In this document: positions 9,322 through 19,230 of the stretch, one piece after another | How the letters are laid out: every line of letters begins with the position of its first letter | Numbering within the stretch: position 1 is the first letter of the stretch | Source: Chara braunii | Lineage: Eukaryota; Streptophyta; Charophyceae; Charales; Characeae | Length of the DNA stretch: 21,218 bases | NCBI GenBank assembly: GCA_003427395.1 | Contig: BFEA01000256.1 | Location: 1,910,222-1,931,439, forward strand | Direction: 5' to 3' | The notes under the pieces: generated by a model | The model's input: only the letters and a program-made list of their open reading frames with translations | Database searches by the model: none | Told to the model about the DNA's origin: nothing | Translations under genes and position numbers: made by a program

Positions 9322-11285
9322 CATGTTTTCTGCAAGTTACGCCAGTGCAGCCTCGCTCGTCTGACGGCGCGGGCACGAGAGGAAGCTTAGATCCTCGTTT
9401 GGGTGAGCGGCGCGTGCGGGGTATTGACGGCGAGGCGCAACCATGCGCAACCTGGGTGTGCGCGGCGTCGCTGGCCAGCGGGATGCACGACATTCATTCT
9501 TATTTTTATTATTATTTATCTATTTATCTTCGTTTCGGTGATCGGTTCCGAGGCCAACACCGGGTTTGACGAGTCTGACTCAGTTGCTATGCCACAGGAC
9601 ACGGGTGGCCGACACGGCAGTCGAGGACCTTGAGCACACGTATTTTGGTGGACCCGTTCGGGTTCCTGCGTATTGGGGATGCTGACAAAAGTTTTCCATC
9701 CCACCCGCGTTGAAGCACGGACCTAAGAGGTCAACGTGCGTGCGAGTGGTGGGGTCCTTGGTCGTGGTTTTCCTCGCTTCCCATTTGGAGAGCGTCAATA
9801 GCCTAAAGTGGAGGGGAATTGGAGAATATTATGAGTGGGCTGGTGGGCACGCAACCCGAAGGTGGCAGGGGCTGAGGTGGATATACAGTCCGCCCCCGCC
9901 GTCTGTTGGGGGAGGATTGAATTTGAGCAAGGCAGTTTGGAACCAAAAGAAGAAGGACCATTCCCGAGTGTAGTAGAGCGGAGCGGCCCGGGGCACTGCG
10001 GGGAAGCCGCTTCCGCGGCTCCTCACGAACCGCCCTCCATCTTCGTGCTAAGGTTCTACTACTACCGACGGCAACATTGGGGCAGGGGCCGCAAAATTTG
10101 CGACAGCCACTGGCGGTGAACCCTCCCTACTTTGATCTTCGAAGTCCTCATTTGAATATTTGCTACTACCACCGGGATTTGCACTAGGCCCATGCCTAGG
10201 TTTTGCAGCAGGCCCAAGCCGTCGGCCCCGCAAACGGCTGTTTGTGTGGGAACTGCCTGTTGAGGGCCTGAGGTGGTGGCAAACTCCATTGGGCATAGCG
10301 GGCAGGAGAAGACTGTGGCGAAGCAGCAGCAATGCTGCCATACTACGTTCGTCGAACTTGGGCTTATGAAGTGAAAGACTGATCGAACCAACTAGTAGTT
10401 TGTCCCATCAGCAATCTTCCACAGAGAACAGCCAGACTGGCTGAGCACATCGGGCTGCACTGGTTGCTGTCGAGCCCTGTGTGGGCATTAGAACGAGTAG
10501 TGAGAACGGGCACAGCGCTAGCCTCGAAATAAGGAGTACGGCGACCAAGGGCAGTTTTTTTTATGGTTGCTGTTTCGGTTTTGGACTTTGGGCAGTGATG
10601 ATCGGTGAGTTACGGCAGACTGATTGGTTTACGGTTCTGTGGTGGGACTTGTACCAATGACGGTGTGTGCTTTGGTTTCCGGACACAGTTGGGATATTGT
10701 CTGTCGATTGTGTTTTTCCCTTTTAGGACTGGCTGACACTGTGGGTGGAGGGTATTCGAACCTGAGACCTTAAAGAAGGCGGTTTCTAGGTCTACAGAAC
10801 TAAGACCATTCCTAGATTTTTTAAGAACATGTACGTGGGCTTTAGGTAGTACCTAGATCATTAGTCCCTCTAGACCTTTTCTTGATGTCCATCCATAAAT
10901 AGAATCAGTCAGGTTAGTTTTGTACTGACAGACCCCTGATGAGTGCTGGCATTGGCGGCCATCCGAAACCAGTCGGGTCGCTTCGCCAACCGGATGCTTG
11001 CATTCGGAATTGATCTTCACGCTTAACTTTAACGTTGCGTTCGGGATTACTATACTTGACTTGTTTTCTCCATCCTCGTACCTTCTCCTCCCCTCTCATG
11101 TCGTGTGGTTTGTCCTATTGTTATCAGTTTTTCTCCTGTGTTGACTTGATGTCGGCTTGGTCGCTTACATTGAAGTTTCTGTGAAGTCTTGTTGTCATCA
11201 CAACAACTTCTTTTTTCGAGGTAACCGTCGTAGAAGTAGCACTACGTACGAGTGGCTTCGTACTTCAGCACTTCAGTGGAATATC
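9322..11285. other. Non-coding flank upstream of the CCHC reading frame
   Basis: About 2 kb without a supported gene. It includes a short GC-rich hairpin at about 10005-10020 (AGCCGC TTCC GCGGCT) and a minus-strand tRNA B-box-like motif at 10751-10762. The open frame 9710-9973 (87 codons, hydrophobic VVGSLVVVFLASHL) starts at a non-ATG codon and I do not accept it. If 11286-13693 is a mobile element, its 5' leader and promoter should lie here; I could not find a boundary. Confidence 0.4.
10751..10762 (-). promoter_or_regulatory. Possible RNA polymerase III B-box (SINE/tRNA-like)
   Basis: On the minus strand this reads GGTTCGAATACC, close to the B-box consensus GGTTCGANNCC but one base longer. 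The preceding minus-strand bases, AAGGTCTCA, resemble tRNA-derived SINEs. A weak A-box-like TGGTCTTAGTTC lies about 50 bases upstream. The T-arm does not pair properly, so this is not a functional tRNA gene. Confidence 0.2.
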
Positions 11286-12641
11286 ATGGCTCAAAGCGGT
11301 GGTCAGCCGTCAGGAGTTCGGACGTGCTACAATTGTGGGCAACCCGGGCACCTTTCTCGTTTCTGCCCCCTACCTGATAGGCGATTTACGTTCGCTGCCA
11401 CCCCTGCTGCTGCTCCTGTCAACACGAGTTCCGCGATTGTGACGGTGCCAACTCCTGCGCACAGCTTACCGATGGCTGGGAACTCCGGAGCATACTGTGG
11501 GTATGGTTACGGCTATGGAGGTGGTTTGCGGCCACGAGTTGAAAACCTTGAGGTTACTGTTGCAGGGATCAAGGCGCACCAGGATGCTGAGATTGCAAAA
11601 GAAAAGAGCAAAAGATAAGAAGAAGAACGAATCAAGAAAGAGAAAGAAGAGGAGGAGCGTAGACTACAAGAGAAGAAGTCACGAGAAGAATTCCAGGCGG
11701 AGATGAGGAATGAACTGAGTGGGAAACTGGATTCCGTTCGCGAACTGTTGGAGAGTAAGAAAGGGGATAAAGAAGATGAAGTCACGAAAATGCGGTTGGA
11801 GATTGAGAATTTGCGGAAAACCTTGCGTGAGGGTAAAGGGGCGTCGTCTTCAGAAAGTGTTTTTGATAGATATAAGCGTGAGCTAGAGGAAGAAAGGGTG
11901 AAGTCTGATCGCCAGCTTGCTGTTATGGAGGATGAGATTGCGAGGCTGCGAGTGGTGAATGATGAAGCGGTTGCAGCGGCTGACGTTTGGAAGCAAGAAG
12001 CGCTCCGACCTGACAATAAGCGAGGGAGTGTTGTGGTCACTACTACCCCCGTCCCTGGGACGAGGACTCGGGCTCGGATGACTCTGATGCCGTCACCATC
12101 CGCGAAAGACTTAAAGTTGAAGGAGAAGGTTGAGCACCAGGAGCGGGAAATTGAATCGCTAAAAGAATGGCGGCTACGTGAGCTAAACGGACGAAGGGAG
12201 GCGGAGCTGGAAGTAGATCATTTGAAGGAGAAGATGGCTCGACTGGAAGTTGTGAGGCGTACACCGACGACTTCTAATCTCAAAACGCGTCTGGACAAGG
12301 TGGTTGTGGCAATTGCGGACAAAGAGAAGCGACCGATGAGTCCTACCACGCAGGTTGTGGAGGCCAACGATCGGGATGCTTTTTTGTTTGAGACCAGACG
12401 TACGCTGAAGCCGTTAAAGAAGGAGAAGATTGTTGCGTTATGTGAGAAGGAGGGGGTCACCTACTCCACGTTGGACAAGACCAAGGGGGAGTTGGCACTT
12501 AAGCGTGCTGATATAGCCTTCGACAAAGATCGAGGCGGGACTTTGAAGTAAGGTGGGGTGCTGATTGATGAGGTTACCGAGGAGACCGAGCAGGGTGGTA
12601 ACGACAATACCGAGGTCAACGATGATTCAACCACTTCGTGA
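11286..12641 (+). pseudogene. CCHC zinc-knuckle, coiled-coil, SAP-like protein, two in-frame stops
   Basis: One reading frame runs from ATG 11286 to TGA 12639-12641 (451 positions), broken by TAA at 11616-11618 (position 111) and 12549-12551 (position 422). Residues 14-27 form CYNCGQPGHLSRFC, a CX2CX4HX4C zinc knuckle of the kind that binds nucleic acid in retroelement Gag-like proteins. Residues 35-80 are Ala/Thr/Pro- then Gly/Tyr-rich. Residues about 85-375 are a charged Glu/Lys/Arg-rich coiled coil. Residues about 381-420 (KKEKIVALCEKEGVTYSTLD) resemble a SAP DNA-binding helix pair. A short acidic tail follows the second stop. The sequence stays coding-like on both sides of each stop, so I read a once-continuous protein. 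The GIY-YIG frame starts immediately downstream in another frame. A real gene starting at an internal ATG (for example 11703) is possible. Function is inferred. Confidence 0.72.
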
Positions 12642-13693
12642 TTTCGTTCCCGAACGTGACGTGGCTTTGGAATTTTTTGCACTTTTGTGTTCAACTACGA
12701 TTAGCGTCCACTGATTTTATTCGGTGTAAGTTACTTAATACCCTTTTGTGCGTGACGGTTTTGGCTTTGATAGTGTTGGGGCAGATATCTTGGGGAGTGA
12801 AGTTGGGTGGTTTCCTTCTTCGGTTGACTGTGAATAAGTTTGACTTTGAGGCCGCGAAAGGACCGTTGATGTATGCGTTGTTTTCTCCGTGGTGCCGTCA
12901 TTTGTATATCGGGAGTACTACTCGTGATTTGCATCCACGCTAGGGAGAACACGTGTGTAGAGCATATAATGCTGAGTTGATCGGTCAAGGGCTTAGGAAC
13001 GAAAGGTTGTATAGATGAATGCGTAGGTGTGGAGCTCATAAATATGTTGCTATCCCGTTGTGCGTGTCTACGGAAGAGGATGTGAGTGCATGCGAAAAGC
13101 TTTTTATACGATTACTTTCTCCATCGTTAAACACTAGGGATAAAGCTTGGAGATCGAAACGTTCACGTCCCGGCCTAAGGGAGAGGTTGAGAAAATCTAA
13201 ACGTAAGCAATATTCGACGGTTTCTACGTGTTTGGAGAGTAAGTCGTTGATAACCTGTTTTCCAAGTTTTGGTGGGTGTTCAGGTAGTCTTCTTTCGATT
13301 CTTGAGAAATGTCGGAAAAAGTCCATTCATCGTTTTGTAGTTGCATACCGAGGCGGGGAGTTGTTTATTGACTCATGGAAGGTGTTGCGTCGTGCGTACG
13401 GGGGTTCTATTGTGTCTTGTTCCTTTGGACGTGGCTTGTTTCGACATGCTCGGGGATGGATTAAAGCTGGTGTTACTATCACATTTGAGTCTGTTATTCC
13501 CTTCTTAAGTAAATCGTTGGCTCTTAAGCCAACTCTCATCCAACTTCTTAGCTCTCCGTCTTCCCGTGTATCTCTTCGTACCTGGTCATTTGAGTCTTTG
13601 GTCGTGGCGTTTACGGCAGTACTTACGTTCAGTGAGAAACGAACGCAAGGGCGGTTGCGTTGCATTCTCTCCAAGAAACGGTGTTTTCGTTAA
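12626..13693 (+). pseudogene. GIY-YIG endonuclease-domain ORF with two internal stops
   Basis: An open frame begins after a stop at 12623-12625 and ends at TAA 13691-13693, interrupted by TAG at 12941-12943 and TGA at 13016-13018. The GIY-YIG domain spans 12869-13135 (about 89 codons). It shows MYALF (GIY strand), HLYIGSTT (YIG strand), the catalytic Arg and His in HPR-stop-GEH, and the metal-ligand Glu in ACEKLFIRLLSPSLN. Both stops sit where family members usually have Trp (R-W-x-x-H, and LYR-W-M), so each looks like TGG mutated to TAG or TGA. About 185 basic residues follow without reverse-transcriptase motifs. The region before the domain is hydrophobic and may be intron or linker. With the upstream zinc-knuckle frame it resembles a Penelope-like element carrying an N-terminal nuclease, with the polymerase missing. 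GIY-YIG identity is strong; the element class is inference. Confidence 0.75.
12869..13135 (+). other. GIY-YIG nuclease domain
   Basis: The fold-defining strands, catalytic Arg/His pair, and Glu-x3-Ile-x4-P-x-LN end are all visible in order. Only the two nonsense codons separate it from a canonical domain, suggesting recent inactivation. Confidence 0.8.
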
Positions 13694-14507
13694 AAATGAA
13701 ATGTTTTGTAAAAAGTGAACATAATGAAATTAACAAATTTGCCTAGAACAAAAGTAAATTTAACAACAAGAGCAAAGGATTTTAGCATCTTATTGACAAA
13801 TATTGTATAATCAAGTACTGAAAAGAAAATTGCATATCCGCATCAATACAAGTTTCATGAGTCAACTATTGTATATTATCTCAACCTTTCATAGTATGGA
13901 TACATCCATTCTAACGCAAAATCCAAGAAGTCATATTCAATTTATTATATTAATTATAATACCAAGCTTACACAACATGGACACATATTTCCAAACTTGA
14001 GACTCAGTGAGTGTCGGATCAAGTTCAACTTGACAATATTTCAATCAGTTCGGAATCTGATGTTCCTTGAACTTAAAGGCTTACATGAAAGAACAGAAAA
14101 ACCTTGCATGTGACCTTAGAAGAAAATTTAAAGATCTGTTAATATTTGACAGCAAAGTGCAGCGGACACTCCAAAAACACGTACAAAAATTCTGCTTAAC
14201 TACAACAACACAATTAAATGAAAACACATGCAAAAGTTCAATATTAAAAGCAATTTGAAAGCAGTGTCACCCATAAACTGTCAAAACACAAACCTTTGTT
14301 TGAATCCCACTGAACTCGGATAACCAAATAACTCTATATTAATGGAGGACTGGGCTATTCGAACTTAGATGATGTCTCAAGGCCATTGATCGAGTAAGAC
14401 AAAAAAAAAATTAAATGCAAAGCACAAATGACACTCCAAAATTAGGCAAAACAAGCCTAGTAACTAGATCGACTACAGGGATAAACTAATGCGATCAAGA
14501 CAACATT
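13694..14507. other. AT-rich spacer between convergent broken genes
   Basis: Composition drops abruptly to AT-rich just after the GIY-YIG frame ends. Frames are short and Ile/Thr/Asn-rich with no domain. It is probably the 3' flank of the minus-strand DDE element, or the edge of its insertion. I could not identify terminal inverted repeats. Confidence 0.45.
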
Positions 14508-15138
14508 TCAGTCTGTCCTTGTATAAGTTGTCCAATCTTCTACAATGATGGTATCAGTTTTTCCGTCAGACGCCGAGTCATTGTACTCTCTATAACTTTC
14601 TATTACTTCATATTCGCGCAGCAGGAGACTTCGCAAATATTTTATGGCCGTGTCCACAACCCCATCCATGAGTGTTTTGAGTGATGGTTTCTCCATGATC
14701 CTCCTTCTGAATTCTTGCCGTCGTCGTTCATCGATGTTGCCTGCATTAGAAACACTTGCACTGGCAGAATAGTCATTATGAATAAGGAAAGATACTTTGC
14801 ATCGACCTCGAACAGTTGCCGCTGCACAAAACAAGGTCATCACGTTGAAATTGTTGTGGCAGAATTTGACTGCTGAATAATACAATTCTGAAAAGGGTGC
14901 GAGCACTTCTCGCGGGTATGTTCTCGTTCCACAACACCAGCGACCACAAATATACAGTGACTCTCGAGGAGAATGTTCCCAGTCTTCCGGTGGGGCATCC
15001 ACACCTCTAACACTGAGTACTGCACTGTTAAAGATCACTTCAGATGTGAAAAAAACTGGACTCATATCATGCCATATATTTCTTCCCCACACCATATTAT
15101 TTGGCGGCCATCCAGTCGTCACAAATGCTTGAACCATT
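14508..15138 (-). CDS. 3' exon of the DUF7869-like gene, ~210 aa, unidentified
   Basis: Open from the splice acceptor to TGA 14510-14508. It encodes a mixed-composition, protein-like sequence (GWPPNNMVWGRNIWHDMSP, RESLYICGRWCCGTRTYPRE, then a charged C-terminus). I recognise no domain. It could instead be a separate gene starting at ATG 15149 or 15137. In-phase joining to the preceding block favours one gene. Confidence 0.5.
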
Positions 15139-15260
15139 CTGCAACACATGAAAATACAGTTTAAATATATATAAATGAAAACTCAGTGACAACTAAATAA
15201 CATACTGATACGTGTAAAGAAATACGATTAACTCTTTTTCAACACCTATTTAAAACCTAC
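15139..15260 (-). other. Probable 122-bp spliceosomal intron
   Basis: On the minus strand, GATCA|GTAGGT at the 5' side and TGTGTTGCAG|AATG at the 3' side give a GT-AG intron. Splicing there joins codon parts CA and A and keeps the frame open from EDQ into MVQAFVTTGW. The intron itself is AT-rich with in-frame stops. The donor is only moderate; the alternative donor GTATGC at 15292 would break the downstream frame. Confidence 0.55.
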
Positions 15261-16668
15261 TGATCTTCTTTATCGAGAAGTGAAAGGCATACCAAGGTCT
15301 TCTCTCTGACCGATTTTGGAATGTGCACTCCATTTTCCAAATGCAATGTCTTTGATGTCCAGCTCCACACAACACAATTTACATGCTGCCACTGTTGTGA
15401 TGTTGTGTTGTCTTTCTTCCACGTCTTTTTCCATGCGTTCGAATATTGCACAGAAAAATGTTTAGCAATAGGTTGTGGCATCCAATATTCAATAAGAATA
15501 TGGTTGAAAGTTGACGATTTCATATCGTTGTCTACATCGGAAATGACTCTACCCATCCATACAGGAACTCCCTCATTGATATCATCTTGGGAAGGACGCA
15601 AGAGAACTGGGTTGAGCTCCGCCTTTGGACGCTCATTGGTCGGTCCAACGAACAACGGTTCCTTATTCTCATTGCTCTTCAAGAGAAAGGCAATATCAAT
15701 ATCATCTGGATCATCCTTCTTAATTTTGTCTTTTGAGGGTCAGAAGCCAGCCTTGAGTGAAGTTGTCGCAAACCCAGACCCGTAATGCTCCTCGACTGTC
15801 TCGAGGAAAGTTTTCCAGTGTGAAAGAGCACTCTCCTTTGAGAAGTTAACCTCATCTTTCATTCTCAACCACTCGTGCCGCTTGTTCTCCAACCACCCAA
15901 CAAACGTCGTCACACCTTCAATTCCCGATTCGAAATCCGAATTCCTATCTTTAGTAGGCAGAGAAGCTGACGGCGGAACAGGTGATGGCACGAATGGTCA
16001 TTCGGGTCCAACATATGCTTTGTTTCCATCTCGTTTAAAGCAATAGACTGGAGCAGACCATTCAGGAAAAGTGCAATACTCTTTCCACTGGAACACAGGA
16101 TTGTCATCCTGCATATAAAACCTAAATGCATGTGGACGAGTATGACCGGTCAGTCTCTTGACTAGGAAGGGCTTAACAACAGCTCGCCAATCAGCAATTT
16201 CATCCATGAATGTGCACGATGGACATTCTTTTTGAGAACTGGCAACGAGCTTGAAGAGGCCGAGCATGGTATAAGCATCGTGCATTTTCAGTTTGCGAGA
16301 GAAATGACTGAAAGTGGCATCAACGTCCGTATGTGTGTGTCCCACTAACATAAAACTGAATTCGATTTCTTTGAAGAAGCCAAATTTCACCAAAGTTGCA
16401 GCGAGTGCCAAAACGTATCTGTTTTTGTTTTCTCTCCAACGGTTGTCAACTTGTATCCTCAGTTTAGGAGGCAAGTCGCTTGTCGCCTGGATGTAGCGGA
16501 GAACTTTCATAATGGATGACACTACAGCATTAGAATCATGTGGATAGCAAGGGTACCATGTGTGAACATGGACCGATGGTGAGCGACCGTGTGCAATAAT
16601 AGCTGTTAGATTCGTTTTCAACATCAGAATATTTGTGAATGCCTTCAATTTGTTCTCCGCCAAAGTGT
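15261..16668 (-). CDS. Middle block with second and third DDE-like motifs
   Basis: The frame contains LTAIIAHGR, YPHDSNAVV, LRIQVDNRWRENKN and FMLVGHTHTDVDATFS in family order, followed by a variable C-terminal part (DWRAVVKPFLVKRLTGHTR). The single frame then continues over TGA at 16000-15998 and TGA at 15742-15740, with coding-like sequence on both sides (KAYVGPE before and PFVPSPV after; LKAGF before and PSKDKIKKDDPDD after). Both TGAs could be CGA (Arg) codons changed by C-to-T transition, but this is inference. Confidence 0.65.
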
Positions 16669-18089
16669 GGAATGCTGGTCTTGCTTTGGTCCATGCCGTC
16701 AATGATGATGCACAAACTGTTGGAACCCGGTCTCTTCGACTCAGCCTTCCACACCTCATACGCAGCACGATGTTGGACCTGCAAGTCCAAGTGTTTCTCG
16801 CGTAATGAAACAAAGTACTCACGCACACGCACGAACTTTGCAGAATTGATAGATGTTTTGTATGCGACACATTTATCGCATTTCGCAAAGTTTTGATCAA
16901 TGTCATGGAATTTCACATGCCAGAACTGCGTTCTCCACATGTTGTAGAAAACTTGGAGAGAAACACAAGGAGCACCCATGTTGTCGAATTGCGACTTTAG
17001 CAACTTATAAATATCAACCTTGTTATAGCAAGCAGGCAATCTCAACACCACTCTCGATTCCCCCTCTTTGATCTTCATGTCATTTGGCATGGAATCTCCG
17101 TTGTCTACCACGAAGGAGCTTAGTTTCCCGTACATCGTCACATATGTTGTTGATGTACGTCTGAGTCCAGTACTGCCATGCTCCGGCATAATGTAGCCTT
17201 TTGACAAAGTCATCCTTTTTTTTAGAAATGTATTCCTACATACACCTAGTGTGAAACACCAAGCACTAATGCACACCTTTCGTCTCCCCACAATAGGTTG
17301 AACAATATCCTTTTCATCTTCTATGAAGGTGAACCTCTTCAACGTTTCAACCCACCATGCATCCCTGCTCTGCTGTTTCTTAGAGTGGTATGCACTCCAG
17401 ACAGCTTTGATGTCGTCCAGGGTCATTTGAGCGCAACACTCTTGCTTACAGCAAACTTGCCCACGCACGCTCGCCAGTGTTTTTTTGGTAAGTTTTCTAT
17501 GAACTGATTGCAGAATCTTCTTTGATCGCGGCATTCTGAGACGAAAAGTATAAGGACGCTTCTCTGAGGACAGACGTTTTGAAAAAATGTCATCAAAATC
17601 AGAGATCACGTCACAAGTCTCATCGCCATTTCGATAACAGTTGTCAGTGTTCTGTTCAGCGCCCGTTTGCGGATGATCGGTTTTATCTGGAGAACTATCA
17701 GCACTAGACGACACCGAAGCACTTGAATCTGAACCACCTTCATCACTCTCACCAAACAGAAGACCTGTGTACTCGAAATCTCGAAGTGAACTCCTTGGCA
17801 CCCATACAACATGATCTACATCGGATGCGTCGTTGTCAGTAGAGGAGGCCTTACCCTCCTGACCTTCAGCACTCTCTACATCATAGGTTCGAACCGGGCA
17901 TCGAAGGACGGGATACGCACTTTCACATGTAGTGTCCGCACATGCAATATTTTGTGACCTCTTATGAGCAGGAGATTCCAGAGCATTATCGACACGTTCG
18001 TGACCACTTCGAACATCTTGTGAACACATTGGCAGGTGCGGTGGAGGAAAATCCTCATTGAGCATTGTATTAGACGCCACACAGCCCAT
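16660..18089 (-). CDS. 5' block of the DUF7869-like gene, up to DGMDQ
   Basis: Continuous open frame of about 477 codons from ATG 18089 to the frameshift. The open frame extends a few codons 5' to a TTG, but an in-frame stop lies at 18119-18117, so ATG 18089 is the preferred start unless an upstream exon splices in at the TTGCAG near 18112-18107. It holds the acidic/Ser-rich N-terminus, the Cys-rich segments, CDKC and the first conserved Asp. Past the shift the same frame continues to a stop at 16536, but that part has lost family likeness. Confidence 0.7.
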
Positions 18090-18420
18090 ACTTTCCAAGT
18101 TTGTGCTGCAAGCCTGTCATGGCATAGCATGCACACCACAAGCCATGCACGAGACGTGTCTGCGACAACAAAACAGCGGACCACTGTCAAAGGCGCAAAT
18201 CAGAGGTCAATGAAATGGAGCAGACAACCATCTCTACACAGCAACGAGAAACACAGCCCTATAAATGACCCTGAGAAACACAGCCGTACACTGGACGGAG
18301 GGGAACAGGAAACATCCGAGAGAGGATAACACACGACCGTGGAATTTGGGTAGCAATCCAGTCATCAGGCCCAATCCGTGCCAAAGGCGCAATACACGCA
18401 AAAGAGTCTGTCCAAGTCGG
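18090..18420. other. Junction region, no recognised gene
   Basis: Transition from AT-leaning transposon sequence to GC/CpG-rich repeats. GAGAAACACAGCC occurs twice about 26 bases apart near 18248-18285, and a TATAAAT lies at about 18261. If the DDE gene has its own promoter, it should lie here on the minus strand; I cannot define it. Confidence 0.4.
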
Positions 18421-18620
18421 AGATCAAACGACAGTGGGAAGCGTAGCACATTTCAAGTCGGGGCACCAGCAACGGAAAACGCAGCGTGTGACAGCATTGA
18501 AAAGGCGGAGATCTTGACGCGCAATAGGAAACGCAGCACATGTCACGTCGGGCACCAGCTTCGGAAAGCCAGAGACCACGGCGCGCAAAACCCAGCGGGC
18601 ATCAACAAGGGAACGGCGAA
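18420..18620 (+). repeat. Imperfect ~90-bp tandem duplication
   Basis: GAGATC...GTAGCACATTTCAAGTCGGGGCACCAGC (about 18420-18470) recurs as GAGATC...GCAGCACATGTCACGTCGGGCACCAGC (about 18509-18560), followed in both by a CGGAAA phrase. A CGGCGCGC/TGGCGCGC motif recurs afterwards. The plus-strand frame across it looks repeat-derived. Confidence 0.6.
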
Positions 18621-18703
18621 GACTCTGGCGCGCAGCACACAGCCTGGCACGAGGGCATTGATAAGAGAGATTTTGTATTACTCTAGGAACTACGGTGACT
18701 GGA

Positions 18704-19085
18704 CACGCGTGGTACTCACCACCCACGCAGAACGGGCAGGAAAATTGTCACGAGTGAGCAGGAAAACCATCGTGGCAACGCGATCGCCTCGCCCAACACG
18801 GAAGGGTCCCCCGTCTTGATTCCCGGCACACGTGGTACTCACCACCCACGCAGAGAGGGCAGGAAAACTGCCACGAGTGAGCAGGAACACCATCGTGGCA
18901 ACGCGACGGCCTCGCCCAACACGGAAGGGTCCCCCGTCTTGATTCCCGGGTACCAAATTTCGAGGATCCGAAGCAAAATTCGCGCAGAGTTCGTTCGACG
19001 GCGCACAACAGGTTTCCAGAAACCCAGGGTGAGCAGGCGAACGACTGCGGCAACGCCAATGTCGCGCCCAACACAACAGGGGCTC
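18704..19085 (+). repeat. 123-bp tandem repeat, two copies plus a diverged third
   Basis: The phrase GTGGTACTCACCACCCACGC starts a unit at about 18708 and again 123 bases later. Both units end in CCCCGTCTTGATTCCCGG (to 18826 and 18949) with few differences. A shorter diverged relative at about 19028-19085 (GTGAGCAGGCGAACGACTG, GCGCCCAACACAAC) follows. Overlapping frames on both strands are consequences of the repeat. Confidence 0.85.
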
Positions 19086-19230
19086 CATTTTATATTATCG
19101 CAATCTCGCAACAAGCAGTCGGTGCTACAAGAGACAAAAGACAGTCACCCGGGTACGATGTTCTATTGGTGCAACTCGCACTAAATCTGTGCAAGTCGAA
19201 ACGAAGGTGGGGGTCGTGGCGAAAAAGAGC

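Larger units (their letters stand above)
14508..18089 (-). pseudogene. DUF7869-like putative DDE transposase, frameshifted, two in-frame TGAs
   Basis: The minus-strand reading runs from ATG 18089-18087 to TGA 14510-14508. Residues 1-165 are Ser/Asp-rich and low complexity. A Cys-rich segment (VCCKQECCAQMTLDDIKAVW) and a VCISAWCFTLGV segment follow, typical of a large plant/oomycete/animal transposon-like family I recall as DUF7869. A CDKC motif starts at residue 404. Candidate catalytic acids are Asp in IIIDGMDQ (16700-16698), Asp in QVDNRWRENKN (16447-16445), and Asp in GHTHTDVD (16327-16319), spaced as in RNase H-fold DDE enzymes. Reading needs a frame change near 16655-16668, passage over TGA at 16000-15998 and 15742-15740, and removal of a 122-bp intron (15260-15139). 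The coding signal remains clear on both sides of every break. It is probably a recently dead DNA transposon copy. The DDE role is inference from motif order. Confidence 0.72.

Noticed and set aside
10740-10830. Functional tRNA gene
   Set aside because: The B-box-like motif lacks a pairing T-stem, and no acceptor or anticodon arms can be built.
11513-12040. 175-codon minus-strand Ser-rich frame
   Set aside because: It is the antisense shadow of the Glu/Lys-rich coiled-coil frame.
13019-13693. Independent 224-codon gene starting at ATG 13019
   Set aside because: It is the in-frame continuation of the GIY-YIG domain after a nonsense codon; its N-terminus completes that domain.
11286-16000. Alternative genetic code or selenocysteine recoding
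   Set aside because: Internal stops include TAA, TAG and TGA, and there is also a frameshift; decay explains them together.
16536-16660. C-terminal end of the 520-codon minus-strand frame as real protein
   Set aside because: Family-like motifs continue in the other frame, so this tail is post-frameshift sequence.
18265-18819. 184-codon plus-strand frame
   Set aside because: It overlaps the ~90-bp and 123-bp repeats and has no recognisable domain.
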